Counted from the first letter of the stretch, positions 50,389-59,917 are shown. The stretch: DNA of 64,000 nucleotides from CAXMST01 sp963790085 (GCA_963790085.1 CAWBNH010000012.1:1-64000); one strand, 5' to 3'. Made by a program: numbers and translations. Notes: generated by a model not told the origin, from the letters alone.

Positions 50389-51602
50389 ATGAGGCAGCAG
50401 CCCGAGCGACTCCGCTTCGAGATCTCGCCCGCGAGGGCGCGGCGCGCACCGGCCGTCTGCAGACGGCGCACGGCAGCGTCGCGACGCCGGCCTTCGTCCC
50501 GCTCGCGACCAGGGGCTCGGTCAAGGGCCTGCTGTCGGGCGAGGTCGCCGAGCTCGGCTACGAGATGGTGCTCGGCAACACCTACCACCTGATGCTGACT
50601 CCCGGCGCCGAGCGGATCGCCGAGTTCGGGGGCCTGCACTCGTTCATGGACTGGCCGGGCGCGATCATCACCGACTCCGGTGGCTTCCAGGTCTTCTCGC
50701 TCGCGCACGGGGCGGTGGCCGATGAGGTCAAGGGGCGCCGCGGCCGCCCGCCGCTCGACGGCGGCGTTCTCGAGATCAGCGAGCAGGGCGTCCGCTTCCG
50801 CTCCTACATCGACGGCGCCGAGCAGTTCCTCTCGCCGGAGCGATCGATGGAGGTGCAGGCGATGCTCGGCTCCGACATCGCCCTGGTCTTCGATGAGTGC
50901 ACGCCCTATCGCGCCGACCGCGACTACACCGCCCGCTCGATGGAGCGCACGCACCGGTGGCTGGAGCGCTGCCTGGACTGGCATCGCGACCACGGGCCGG
51001 ACCGCCAGGCGGTGTTCGGGATCGTCCAGGGCGGCGTCCACGAGGACCTCCGCCGGGAGTCGGCCGCGGTCGTGTCGGCTTCGGGGGTCGATGGCCTGGC
51101 GATCGGCGGGACCCTCGGCCGCGACAAGGAGGAGATGCGCTCGGTGCTCGACATGACCCTCGCCGGGCTGCCGGCCGAGGCGCCCAAGCATCTGCTCGGC
51201 ATCGGTGAGCCCGACGATCTCCTCGAGGGCATCGCCCGCGGGATCGACAGCTTCGACTGCGCGGTGCCGACCCGTCTCGGGCGCCACGGGATGGCGCTGG
51301 CCCCGCGCCCGGAGAGCAGGTTCCGCTTCGACCTACGCAACCGTCGAGAGGCGGGCGAGCACGGCCCGCTGGTCGAGGGCTGTCCGTGTCCGGCGTGCGC
51401 CCGGCTCAGTCGCGGCTACGTCCACTACCTGTCGCGCGCGGAGGAGTTGAGCGGCGTCCGGCTCATCACATTGCACAACCTCGTCTACACCGAGGCGATC
51501 GTCAGCCGCGCCCGGCGAGCGATCGCGACGGCCGGCTTCGAGGCCTACCGCGCGGCCGTCTTGGCCGGCGCCACGCCGTGGGAGGCGGCCGGCGAGCGCT
51601 GA
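50389..51602 (+). CDS. tgt: tRNA-guanine transglycosylase, frameshift near the 5' end
   Basis: The ATG at 50389 reads MRQQPERLRFEIS, the expected start, but at about 50428 the frame moves. One missing base before CCCGCGAG restores REGAARTGRLQTAHGSVAT, which is open to 51602. As written, the intact frame would need a TTG at 50379. DSGGFQVFSL, FDCAVPTRLGRHGMAL and the zinc site CPCPACARLSRGYVHYL are normal for the family. The enzyme exchanges guanine-34 for a queuine precursor in tRNAs. About 405 residues if repaired. Confidence 0.9.
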
Positions 51603-51646
51603 GGCACGACCCGGTGCCCGGGCCCGAGGACCCGAGGCCCGGGGCC

Positions 51647-52858
51647 TCAGCCCCCCGTGTTCTGCCTGATGTAGTCCTCGATGTTGGTGATCAGCTCGTC
51701 GAGGTTGTCGCTGATGAACTGACCCGCGTCGGTGTTGGTGCCGGCGTCGGTGAGCAGCAGGATCGCCGCGGCGACGATCCCGGCGACCGCGGCGATCAGC
51801 AGGATGCCGCCGATCGCACTAAGGATTCGCGAGAAGGCCGATCTGCGGGCGCGGCGCTGAGCCGGTTGTGGAGCGGGCCGTGCGGCCGGCCGGGCGGCCT
51901 CCCGGCGGCGGGCCGGGGCCGTCGGCGTCCTCTCCTCCTCACGGGGGACGACCCGGGTCGCCGCGGTCGACCCGGCCCCGAGGGCCCGGGTCGGCGCCTC
52001 CGATGCCGGTGCGATCCCCTCGAGCCCGGCCCGCAGCGCCGCGGCGAGCTCGAGCGCGCTCGAATAGCGGTCCGCCGGGTCGTTCTCGAGCGCGCGCAGG
52101 ACCGCAGCGGAGAGCTCCTCGGGCACGTCGGGCTCGTAGCTGGACGGTGGTAACGGCCGCTCGTTCTCGCGGCGGATCGCCAGCTCGGCGAGGCTGTTGC
52201 CCTCGTAGGGCAGCCGGCCGGTGAGCAGCTGGTAGGTGACGACTCCGAGCGAGTAGACGTCGCTGACGCCGGTCGCCTCGTCGCCGCGTGACTGCTCGGG
52301 CGACAGATAAGCCGCGGTGCCAACCACCGAGCCGACCAACGTCAGACGGGTCTGCTCGGCGGCTCGGGCGATCCCGAAGTCGGCGAGCTTGACGGTCATC
52401 TTCTCGCCCGAGCCGGGCGCGGCGGGGCCGCCGATCACCATCAGGTTCCCGGGCTTGACGTCGCGGTGGACGATGCCCTGCTTGTGTGCGTACTCGAGAC
52501 CGGCGCAGGCATCGGCGGCGATCGCGACCGCTGTAGCGGGATCGAGCTTTCCCTGTCGCTGGAGCAGCTGCGCGCCCGAGCGCCCCTCGACGTACTCCAT
52601 GACGATGAAGTGGCGGCCCCCGTCGACCCCGGTGTCGTAGACCTGGACGATGTTCGGGTGGACGAGCTTCGCGACCGCCAGCGCCTCACGGCGGAATCGG
52701 GCGACGAACTTCTCGTCGTCGGAGAGGTGCTCGGCCAGCACCTTGACCGCGACCGTCCGTTCGAGCACCTCGTCGGTCGCCCGATAGACGGTCGACATGC
52801 CCCCCGAGCCGAGCCGGTCCTCCAGCGCGTAGCGATCCGCGATCGTCCCGGCCGCCAT
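51647..52858 (-). CDS. Membrane Ser/Thr protein kinase
   Basis: The protein has 403 residues. The kinase domain spans about 10-265: LGSGGMSTVYRA (Gly loop), VAVKVLAEHL (Lys), HRDVKPGNLMV (catalytic loop), KLADFGIAR and AYLSPEQSRGDEAT. An Ala/Pro/Arg-rich linker leads to one membrane helix at about 345-368 and a 35-residue extracellular tail without PASTA repeats. Its ATG overlaps the stop of the Thr-rich lipoprotein gene by one base (TGATG), so the two are co-translated. Confidence 0.93.
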   Translation of the reverse strand: MAAGTIADRYALEDRLGSGGMSTVYRATDEVLERTVAVKVLAEHLSDDEKFVARFRREALAVAKLVHPNIVQVYDTGVDGGRHFIVMEYVEGRSGAQLLQRQGKLDPATAVAIAADACAGLEYAHKQGIVHRDVKPGNLMVIGGPAAPGSGEKMTVKLADFGIARAAEQTRLTLVGSVVGTAAYLSPEQSRGDEATGVSDVYSLGVVTYQLLTGRLPYEGNSLAELAIRRENERPLPPSSYEPDVPEELSAAVLRALENDPADRYSSALELAAALRAGLEGIAPASEAPTRALGAGSTAATRVVPREEERTPTAPARRREAARPAARPAPQPAQRRARRSAFSRILSAIGGILLIAAVAGIVAAAILLLTDAGTNTDAGQFISDNLDELITNIEDYIRQNTGG

Positions 52859-53346
52859 CAGCCGCCGCGCCCGTCTCTCGATGATGGGCCCGTGCCGCCG
52901 CTGCCGCCACCGCCGGTGGTGGTGGTCTCGGTCGTGGTCGTCGGCTCGGTCGTGGTCGTGGTCGTCGTGTCGGTCGTCGTGGTGGTCGGATCCGTGGTCG
53001 TCTCCGTCGTGGTCGTCGGCTCGGTCGTGGTCGTGGTCGTCTCCGTCGTCGTCGTGGCGATCTCACCGCAGCGCTCGTCGACGAGGTCGGTCAGCTTGCC
53101 GAGCAACTCGTCGAGCCCGTCGCCGACGTCGCCCGAGAGCGAGCCGGCAGTGTCGTTGAGCGCCGCCAGCGTGGCGTCGGCGCCGGTGCAGTCCTCCGCC
53201 GCGATCGCGGCTTGGAGGGTGTCGAGATCAGCGAGCAGCGCCTCCGATTTGCCGCCTGGGATCTCCTCGCCGGAGGAGCCACAGCCCGCGGCGGCGAGTG
53301 CGGCGAGCGCGACGGCCGCGGCCCCGATCAAGCGGACTGTGATCAT
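52858..53346 (-). CDS. Threonine-rich lipoprotein
   Basis: The protein has 162 residues. The lipobox AAAGC lies at about residue 22. Residues 30-95 form a small helical domain with two Cys (AAIAAEDCTGADATLAALND, LVDERC). The last 65 residues are a low-complexity Thr/Glu/Pro/Asp tract (TTTTETTTTTTEPTTTTE) then Gly-rich. TAGACT (53355-53360, minus strand) ends 8 nt before the ATG. The tract could be O-glycosylated or act as a spacer; linkage with the kinase is suggestive only. Confidence 0.8.
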   Translation of the reverse strand: MITVRLIGAAAVALAALAAAGCGSSGEEIPGGKSEALLADLDTLQAAIAAEDCTGADATLAALNDTAGSLSGDVGDGLDELLGKLTDLVDERCGEIATTTTETTTTTTEPTTTTETTTDPTTTTTDTTTTTTTEPTTTTETTTTGGGGSGGTGPSSRDGRGG

Positions 53347-53369
53347 CCGTTTCGAGTCTAGCTGCGCGG

Positions 53370-54122
53370 TCATCGCCCCACGAACAGTCGCTTCGCCAGG
53401 TGTGCCGGGAGGTCCGTTGCCTCGATCGCCGCGGCGGCCCGCTCCACGTCGTAGGCGATCCGGTGGTAGGTCGCCTCCCAGGCCTCCGTATCGAGCTCGA
53501 GCCACGCCGCCCGCGGGTCTCCGTCGCGGGGCTGGCCGACGCTGCCCGGGTTGATCAGCCAGCGGCCGTCGCTGATCTCGAGGCGCGTCCCGGCGCCCGC
53601 CTGCCAGCCGCGCGCCTCGGTCGCCGGCGAGCGGAGTCGCTCGTCCTCCGGCAGCGAAAAGAACAGCGCCACGTGCGAGTGACCGATCAGGCTCACCCGC
53701 CGCTCCTGGACCGCCAGGCACTCGGCCGCCTGCTCGGGCCACAGCACGTACTCCCAGACCGGGTCGCGCGGTGAGGCGTGGTAGAGAGCGGCCGGCCGGC
53801 TTGTATCCGCCGGGGCGAGCGAGGAGAGGAAGCTCCGCGCCGGTTCGTCCAGCCGTTCGGCGGTCCACTCGACGGCCGCGGCCGCGGCGCCGCTGAAGGT
53901 CGAGGTGTCGAGCTCGCCCAGCACGGCGAGGTCGTGGTTGCCGACCAGGCACACGTCGCAGCGCTCGCGGACCAGGGCGGTGCACTGCTCGGGGCTGGCG
54001 CCGTAGCCGACGACGTCGCCGAGGCACCAGCGCTCCTCGACGTCGGTTTCCTCGATGTCCTCGAGGACCGACTCGAGGGCCGGGAGGTTTGCGTGGATGT
54101 CGCTGAGCACGGCTACGCGCAT
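53370..54122 (-). CDS. Metallophosphoesterase (YfcE/MPP type)
   Basis: The protein has 250 residues. The calcineurin-like metal motifs are clear: SDIHANLPALESVL, LGDVVGYG, GNHD and GHSHVALFF, with LINPGSVGQPRDGDP near the end, typical of small phosphodiesterases. Substrate unknown. Transcribed divergently from the M48 peptidase. Confidence 0.9.
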   Translation of the reverse strand: MRVAVLSDIHANLPALESVLEDIEETDVEERWCLGDVVGYGASPEQCTALVRERCDVCLVGNHDLAVLGELDTSTFSGAAAAAVEWTAERLDEPARSFLSSLAPADTSRPAALYHASPRDPVWEYVLWPEQAAECLAVQERRVSLIGHSHVALFFSLPEDERLRSPATEARGWQAGAGTRLEISDGRWLINPGSVGQPRDGDPRAAWLELDTEAWEATYHRIAYDVERAAAAIEATDLPAHLAKRLFVGR

Positions 54123-54170
54123 GGTCGAGCCGCGGAGGGCGAAGAGCGGCGCTGACTATCGTAGGCGCGG

Positions 54171-55424
54171 ATGAGCCGGCGGGCCTCCCTGCAATCCCCG
54201 CGCGCCCGGATAGTTGCGGCGGCACTCGCGGCGGTCCTCGCAGCCGCCCTTGCCGTGCTCATCCTCGACCCGGGCCAGCCCGGGCCGGTCGCCACCCCGG
54301 TCGAGGAGGCCGACTACTTCAGCCCGGCAGAGCTCGAGGCCGGCCGGGACTACCGTGGCGAGCTCCGCCTGCTGGGCCTCCTCGCCCTCGCGGTCGAGCT
54401 CGCGGCCCTCGGCGTCCTCGTGGCGGGACGGCCGCGTCGACTCCGCGCCGCGCTCGAGCGACTGCAGGCGCGGCCACTGCTCGGCGCCGCCGCCGCCGGC
54501 GCCGTGATCTCGCTGACGCTGGCGTTGGTTGCGCTGCCGGTCGGCATCTGGATCCACGAGCTCGCGGTCGACGTTGGCATCTCGGTCCAGAGCCTCGGGG
54601 GCTGGCTCTTCGATCGGGCGCGCAGCGCCGGCATCGCGGCGGTCTACGCGGCGGTCGGAGCGCTGCTGCTGATCGGCCTGCAGCGGCGCCTGAGGCGCTC
54701 CTGGTGGCTCGCCGCCTCGGGGGTGGTGGTCGCCTTCGCCGTCGTCTCGCAGTTCCTCGCGCCGGTCGTGCTCGCGCCGATCTTCAACGACTTCGAGCCG
54801 CTTCCCGATGGCCCCGACCGCCGCGACGTGCTCTCGCTGGCCGACCGCGCCGAGGTCGAGATCGGCGAGGTCTACCGGGTTGACGCCTCGTCCCGCCGCA
54901 CCTCGCTCAACGCCTACGTGAGCGGGTTCGGCTCGACCCGGAGGGTCGTGATCTACGACAACCTCCTCGACAGCGCCGAGCGGCCGGCGCTGCGCTCGGT
55001 CGTCGCCCACGAGCTCGCCCACGTCAAGCAGCGAGACATCGGACGCGGCCTGCTGTTCGTCGCGATCGTTGCGCCGCTCGGCATGTTGTTCGTCCGCGAG
55101 GCGGGAGCCGCCATGGCTGCCCGGACCGGCACCGGACCGGGGCAGATCGCGGCCCTACCCGCCTATGCGCTGGCGCTGACGATCGCCACGTTCACGCTCG
55201 GGCTGGCGGGAAACCAGCTCTCACGCGCCGTCGAGGAGCGGGCCGATCGATTCGCTCTCGAGTTGACCGGCGACCCCGCCGGCCTGACCGAGCTGCAGCT
55301 CGATCTCGCCCGCCGCAACGTCAGCGATCCGGACCCGCCCGGTTGGTCGCGGCTGCTGTTCGGAACCCACCCGAGCACGGTCGAGCGGCTCGGTCTGGCG
55401 CGGGCATACGAGGCCGACGGCTAG
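54171..55424 (+). CDS. M48-family membrane zinc metalloprotease
   Basis: The protein has 417 residues. The first half has four or five hydrophobic helices. VVAHELAHVKQRDIGRG contains the HExxH zinc motif (about residue 281), and SRAVEERADRFALELTG supplies the third ligand. It resembles Ste24/HtpX-type proteases that act on membrane or misfolded proteins. TATCGT (54157-54162) ends 8 nt before the ATG. Confidence 0.92.
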   Translation: MSRRASLQSPRARIVAAALAAVLAAALAVLILDPGQPGPVATPVEEADYFSPAELEAGRDYRGELRLLGLLALAVELAALGVLVAGRPRRLRAALERLQARPLLGAAAAGAVISLTLALVALPVGIWIHELAVDVGISVQSLGGWLFDRARSAGIAAVYAAVGALLLIGLQRRLRRSWWLAASGVVVAFAVVSQFLAPVVLAPIFNDFEPLPDGPDRRDVLSLADRAEVEIGEVYRVDASSRRTSLNAYVSGFGSTRRVVIYDNLLDSAERPALRSVVAHELAHVKQRDIGRGLLFVAIVAPLGMLFVREAGAAMAARTGTGPGQIAALPAYALALTIATFTLGLAGNQLSRAVEERADRFALELTGDPAGLTELQLDLARRNVSDPDPPGWSRLLFGTHPSTVERLGLARAYEADG

Positions 55425-55499
55425 CCCTCCTTCGCCCCGAACCGCATCGTTATGCGCCCGTGCGCCCGATCTCGTCCAGTCGCACTGTTAGATTGGCGC

Positions 55500-55505
55500 C
55501 GCTTA
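55500..55505 (+). promoter_or_regulatory. -10 box of the HU gene (TAGATT)
   Basis: It lies about 20 nt before the TTG start, with GAGGAGG between. Confidence 0.4.
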
Positions 55506-55525
55506 CGATCGACGAGGAGGCAACA

Positions 55526-55804
55526 TTGACCAAGTCTGAGTTCATCGACAAGATCGCCGGCGACGACCGGATCGGTAGCAAGAAGGCTGCCGGTGACGCC
55601 GTTGAGGCGGTTCTCGACGGAGTCATCGCGGCCCTGAAGAGCGGCCAGGACGTGAATTTCACCGGGTTCGGGAAGTTCAGCGTCAACGAGCGCGGCCCGC
55701 GTCAGGGCGTCAACCCCCGCACCGGCGAACGGATCACGATCCCCGGCGGCAAGGTGCCGAAGTTCTCGGCGGGCGCCGGCCTGAAGGCCGCGGTCAAGGG
55801 CTAG
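55526..55804 (+). CDS. hup: HU-type DNA-binding protein
   Basis: This 92-residue protein starts at a TTG with GAGGAGG upstream. TKSEFIDKIAGDDRIGSKKA, VNFTGFGKFSVNERGPRQGV and NPRTGERITIPGGKVPKFSA cover the full HU fold including the DNA-embracing arm. It lacks the lysine-rich C-terminal extension of mycobacterial HupB. Nucleoid protein. Confidence 0.95.
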   Translation: MTKSEFIDKIAGDDRIGSKKAAGDAVEAVLDGVIAALKSGQDVNFTGFGKFSVNERGPRQGVNPRTGERITIPGGKVPKFSAGAGLKAAVKG

Positions 55805-55813
55805 GTAGCGCCC

Positions 55814-56713
55814 CTGAGCGGCTCGAAGCCGTTTGCAGACAGGCTTGCGGCGCTCGTAGCGGAGCGCCGCAGCCAGGTCTGTATCGGGTTCGACCCGGCC
55901 TTCGATGCCGAGCCCTGGCGCTCGGCATCGCCGTTTCCGGGGGCAGTCGGGGACCCGCGGGCAGCGGCCGCGTCGGCTGCGAGCGGCATCTGCCTGCGAC
56001 TGATCGAGGCGGTCGGCGAGCTGTGCGTCGCCGTGAAGCCGCAGCTGGCCCGCTTCGAGGCCCTCGGGCCGCCCGGCATCGAGGCCCTCGAGGCGATCTG
56101 CGCGGCCGCCGGCGAGGCCGGCCTGCTGGTGATCGCCGACGGCAAGCGGGGCGACGTGCCGGTCACGGCCGGCGCCTACGGCAGGGCTTTGGTCGGCGCG
56201 ACCGATACCCCCTGGGGCCCCGCGCCCGGCCTCGGCGCCGACGCCTTCACGGTCAACCCGCTGCTGGGCCGCGACTCGCTCGAGCCGCTCGTCTCGGCGG
56301 CGGAGCGGGAGTCCGCGGGCCTCTTCGCGCTCGTCCGGACCTCCAACCCCGGCGCCGCCGACCTCCTCGATCTCGACTGCGGCGGCGCGCCGGTGCACGA
56401 GCGGATCGCGGCGATCGTCGACGGGTTCGCCCCGAGGCTTCGGGGCAGCAGCGGGCTGAGCGGCGCCGGGGCGGTGGTCGGTGCGACCGAGCCCCGATTT
56501 CTCACCCGTCTGCGGGAGCTGATGCCGAGCTCGATCTTCCTGCTCCCAGGCGTCGGCGCCCAGGGGGGAGAGCCCGGCTCCCTCGGCCCGGCCTTCGCTG
56601 CCGGCCCGGCCTCGGCGCTCGTCACGGCCTCGCGCAGCGTCGTCGGAGCCGCTGACCCCGCCGCGGCCGCCGCGGAGCTCAGGGCCCTGGTCTGGGCCGC
56701 CAGCGGCGCCTGA
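55814..56713 (+). CDS. pyrF: Orotidine 5'-phosphate decarboxylase
   Basis: The long bacterial-type (PyrF type 2) enzyme; VCIGFDPAFDAEPW near the N-terminus, then ADGKRGDVPVTAGAYG (catalytic Asp-Lys-Asp set), NPLLGRDSLEPL and LLPGVGAQGGEPGS. Conserved sequence begins right after the HU stop, but no ATG, GTG or TTG lies in frame before the motif QVCIGFD. The only near-standard start is a CTG at 55814. A GTG at 56033 is too late: it would delete the first beta strand. It decarboxylates OMP to UMP. Confidence 0.88.
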   Translation: MSGSKPFADRLAALVAERRSQVCIGFDPAFDAEPWRSASPFPGAVGDPRAAAASAASGICLRLIEAVGELCVAVKPQLARFEALGPPGIEALEAICAAAGEAGLLVIADGKRGDVPVTAGAYGRALVGATDTPWGPAPGLGADAFTVNPLLGRDSLEPLVSAAERESAGLFALVRTSNPGAADLLDLDCGGAPVHERIAAIVDGFAPRLRGSSGLSGAGAVVGATEPRFLTRLRELMPSSIFLLPGVGAQGGEPGSLGPAFAAGPASALVTASRSVVGAADPAAAAAELRALVWAASGA

Positions 56714-56737
56714 TCGATGCCGGCGGCGCCCCGCCCC

Positions 56738-56743
56738 TAGAGT
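56738..56743 (+). promoter_or_regulatory. Leaderless-type -10 box (TAGAGT)
   Basis: It ends 7 nt before the ATG of argS. Confidence 0.5.
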
Positions 56744-56750
56744 CCCGCCG

Positions 56751-58370
56751 ATGATCGACCCGATCCGAGATCTGCGGGAGTCGGTGGTCTCCGCGGCCGG
56801 CGACCTCTACGGTGGTGATGCGGCCGCCGGCGCCAGCTTCGAGCGGCCCCCGCAGCCGGACTTCGGCGACTACTCGACGAACGCCGCGCTGCTGCTCGCC
56901 CCCGCCCTCGGGGAGCAGCCCCGAGCCGTGGCCGAGCGACTCGGCGAGCGACTGCTCGCCGAGCAGCCCGAGACGATCGAGCGGGTCGAGGTGGCGGGCC
57001 CTGGGTTTCTCAACCTGTTCATCTCCGATCGCTGGTTCCGCGAGTCCGCTGCGGCCGTCGCGGCCGCCGCCGGCGGGTTCGGAGCCGGTGTCGCGGCAGC
57101 GCGGGCGGAGCGCATCCTGGTCGAGTTCGTCAGCGCGAATCCGACCGGGCCGATCACCGTCGCCGGTGGCCGCCATGCGGCCTACGGCGACTCGCTCGCC
57201 CGAATCCTGGAGTTCGCCGGGCATTCGGTCGGGCGCGAGTACTACCTGAACGACGCCGGCGGGCAGATCCGTCTGCTCGGGGAGTCGATCGCATCGAGGA
57301 TGACCGGCGACGAGGTGCCGGAGGGCGGCTATCGCGGCGCCTACGTGGCCGAGATCGCCGCCCGACTCGAGGCCGAGGCGATCGATCCCACCGACACCGA
57401 GCGCCTTGCCGTGCGCGGGATCGAGTTGATGCGGGAGTCGATCGAGGCCTCGCTCGAGCGCTTCCGGGTCCACTTCGACAGCTGGTTCTCGGAGCGTTCG
57501 CTGCACGATTCGGGGGCGATCGAGGACGCGATCGAGGCGGTCAGTGCCGCCGGGGCCACCTACGAGAACGAGGGCGCGCTGTGGATGCGGACGGTCGACC
57601 TCGGCGACGACAAGGATCGAGTCATCCGCCGCGCCGGCGGTGAGCCCACGTACTTCGCCTCCGACATCGCCTACCACCGCGACAAGCTGCGGCGCGGCGA
57701 GTGGGATCGGCTGATCGACGTGCTCGGCGCCGATCACCACGGCTACGTGAACCGACTGCGGGCGATGATCGCCGCTCTCGGCGGCGAGGTCGATCAGTTC
57801 GAGGTGCCGATCATGCAGCTGGTGCAGATCGTCGAGCGGGGTGAGCGAGCGAAGATGTCGAAGCGGGAGGGCGAGTTCGTGACGCTCGACGAGCTGCTCG
57901 ACGATATCGGCGTCGACGCGGCGCGCTTCTTCCTCGTGCAGCGCTCGCACGAGACCCCGATCGATCTCGACCTCGAGTTGGCGCGCAAGCGCTCGAACGA
58001 GAACCCGGTCTTCTACGTCCAGTACGCGCACGCCCGGATCTGCAACATCTTCCGCCGGGCCGAGACGGACCCGGACGAGGTCGACGAAGGGGTCGAGCCC
58101 GGGATGCAGCCGGCTGAGAGGGCGCTGATCGGTCGCCTGCTCGAGCTCCCGGCTCAGATCGAGCGGGCCGAGCAGCGTCGCGAGCCGCACGCTCTCGGGG
58201 CGTACGCGCGCGAGGTCGCGGCGGACTGCCACGCCTTCTATCGCGACTGCCCCGTGGTCAAGGCCCCGGAGCCGCTCCGGACTGAGCGCCTGGTCCTCTG
58301 CGACGCAACCCGGATCGTGATCGCGACCGTTCTCGGGCTGCTCGGCATCGAGGCGCCGGAGGAGATGTGA
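56751..58370 (+). CDS. argS: Arginyl-tRNA synthetase
   Basis: The protein has 539 residues. SANPTGPITVAGGRHAAYGD is the class I HIGH-type motif in its ArgRS form; AKMSKREGEFVTLDEL is the KMSKS loop. The C-terminal domain with YAREVAADCHAFYRDCPV binds the anticodon. It charges tRNA-Arg. It overlaps the next gene by 4 nt. Confidence 0.95.
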   Translation: MIDPIRDLRESVVSAAGDLYGGDAAAGASFERPPQPDFGDYSTNAALLLAPALGEQPRAVAERLGERLLAEQPETIERVEVAGPGFLNLFISDRWFRESAAAVAAAAGGFGAGVAAARAERILVEFVSANPTGPITVAGGRHAAYGDSLARILEFAGHSVGREYYLNDAGGQIRLLGESIASRMTGDEVPEGGYRGAYVAEIAARLEAEAIDPTDTERLAVRGIELMRESIEASLERFRVHFDSWFSERSLHDSGAIEDAIEAVSAAGATYENEGALWMRTVDLGDDKDRVIRRAGGEPTYFASDIAYHRDKLRRGEWDRLIDVLGADHHGYVNRLRAMIAALGGEVDQFEVPIMQLVQIVERGERAKMSKREGEFVTLDELLDDIGVDAARFFLVQRSHETPIDLDLELARKRSNENPVFYVQYAHARICNIFRRAETDPDEVDEGVEPGMQPAERALIGRLLELPAQIERAEQRREPHALGAYAREVAADCHAFYRDCPVVKAPEPLRTERLVLCDATRIVIATVLGLLGIEAPEEM

Positions 58371-59872
58371 GCGGCCCGGCCCGGGCGGCGTTCGCCCCAC
58401 TGGCCGCGATCCGGGCCGCGGCCCGGCCGATCGCGATCGCGATCGCGATCGGGGCCCTGGCGGGAGCCGCCTGGGGCCTCGCCGATGAGCCGGAGTACGC
58501 CGCGACTGCCAGCGTGCTGCTCGCCGACCGGGGGGCGGCACTCGAGGCCGTCGGCAGCGGCCTGACCGGCGCGGGCCCCGGCGACGTCGAGCCGGTGATC
58601 GAGCTTGCCGGCAGCGACGACGTCGCAGCGCTTGCCGCCGCCAGCCTCGGCGGCGACGTGGTCGGTGCCGATCTGATCGCCCGCACCGAGTTTCTCCCCC
58701 GCGATGAAGGCGGCACTCTCGTCGTCCGCTCGACGGCCTCGTTCCCAGACTTCGCCGCCGCCGCCGCCGATGCCTTCGCCGGTGCCGTGGTCGAGTACGG
58801 GACGGTGCTCGAGCGTCGGCGCCTCCGCTCGGCCGAGCAGCGGCTGAGCGAGCGGCTCGTCGGTCTCGACCCGGCCTCGGAGCAGGCGCTCCGGCTGAGC
58901 CGGCGCCTCGACTCGGTCGCGGAGCTGAAGGCGCTCGGCCCTCCGTTGCGCGTCGCCCGGTCGGCGGCTCTTCCCGCCGAGCCGGTCAGCGATCGGCCCG
59001 TCGCCGCCTGGGCGCTGGCCGGGGGCGGGATCGCCGCGCTGATCGCGCTCCTCGTGGTGGTCGGCATCGAGCTGCGGCAGCGCCCGCTCCGCCGCGCCCG
59101 GGATCTCGAGGCCGCAGCCGGCGCTCCGCTGCTCGGCGAGCTCGGCCGGGGGCCGATCGTCAGACCCGCGGTGGGCGGGACCGGCGCCCGACTGAGCCGG
59201 CTTGGCGCCGACCGGATCGTGGCCCTGGCCGGGGCGTTGAAGGTCCCCGCGGCGGGGGAGGCGTCGCAGGCGCTCGCGGTGATCAGCCCGAACCCCGATG
59301 AGGGGAGAACCTCGGTCGCGCTCGGTCTCGCGGCCGTCGCATGCCGCCGCGGGGCAGCGGTGATCGTGATCGAGGCGGACCTGAGGGCCCCCGCCTTCGG
59401 TCGCCTCCTCGGCCTCCCGCAGGGTCCAGGGTTATCCGACTACCTGGCCGGCGCGGCGAGCCCTCGCGACGTGATCCACGTCGTGCCGGTCGCCGGCGAT
59501 CGGCAGGATGACGGCGGCGAGCGCGCCTCGTTCGTCTGCGTCGCGGCGGGTTCCCGCCGCGAGGAGCCGGTGGAGCTGCTCTCCGGATCGCGGTTTCGGG
59601 CGCTCGGCGAGCAGCTGCGGCGGGTCTACGACCTGGTGATCTACGACACGCCGCCGCTGCTGGCGGCGCCGGAGGCGCTGCTGGTCGCGGCCCGGGCGGA
59701 GGGCGGCGTGCTCTGCGCTCGGAGCGGATCGACGCGGGCGGAGGAGGTCTCCGAGGCGGCCGGGCGCCTCGGGTCCGGATGGCTGTCCGGCGCGGTGCTG
59801 GTCGGATCCCCGCACCGAGGGCCCGGCCTGCGGCGGGTCCCCCCGGAGCGGGGACCCGGCCTGCAGAGTTAG
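58367..59872 (+). CDS. Wzz/BY-kinase-like polysaccharide chain regulator
   Basis: The protein has 501 residues. Two membrane helices, at about 22-38 and 218-238, flank an external Wzz-like helical domain (ARTEFLPRDEGGTLVVRST). The cytoplasmic part is a MinD-like ATPase: SPNPDEGRTSVALGLA (Walker A), VIEADLRAPAFGRLLGLP (Walker A'), LVIYDTPPLLA (Walker B). The Tyr-rich tail that BY-kinases phosphorylate is absent. A role in surface polysaccharide assembly is likely by family; no such genes are adjacent. Confidence 0.87.
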   Translation: MSGPARAAFAPLAAIRAAARPIAIAIAIGALAGAAWGLADEPEYAATASVLLADRGAALEAVGSGLTGAGPGDVEPVIELAGSDDVAALAAASLGGDVVGADLIARTEFLPRDEGGTLVVRSTASFPDFAAAAADAFAGAVVEYGTVLERRRLRSAEQRLSERLVGLDPASEQALRLSRRLDSVAELKALGPPLRVARSAALPAEPVSDRPVAAWALAGGGIAALIALLVVVGIELRQRPLRRARDLEAAAGAPLLGELGRGPIVRPAVGGTGARLSRLGADRIVALAGALKVPAAGEASQALAVISPNPDEGRTSVALGLAAVACRRGAAVIVIEADLRAPAFGRLLGLPQGPGLSDYLAGAASPRDVIHVVPVAGDRQDDGGERASFVCVAAGSRREEPVELLSGSRFRALGEQLRRVYDLVIYDTPPLLAAPEALLVAARAEGGVLCARSGSTRAEEVSEAAGRLGSGWLSGAVLVGSPHRGPGLRRVPPERGPGLQS

Positions 59873-59905
59873 GAGCGGGCGCGCGGATCTGGGGGCCCCG
59901 TCTCG

Positions 59906-59911
59906 TACCAT
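59906..59911 (+). promoter_or_regulatory. Leaderless-type -10 box (TACCAT)
   Basis: It ends 6 nt before the GTG of the LysM protein gene. Confidence 0.5.
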
Positions 59912-59917
59912 CGGCGG

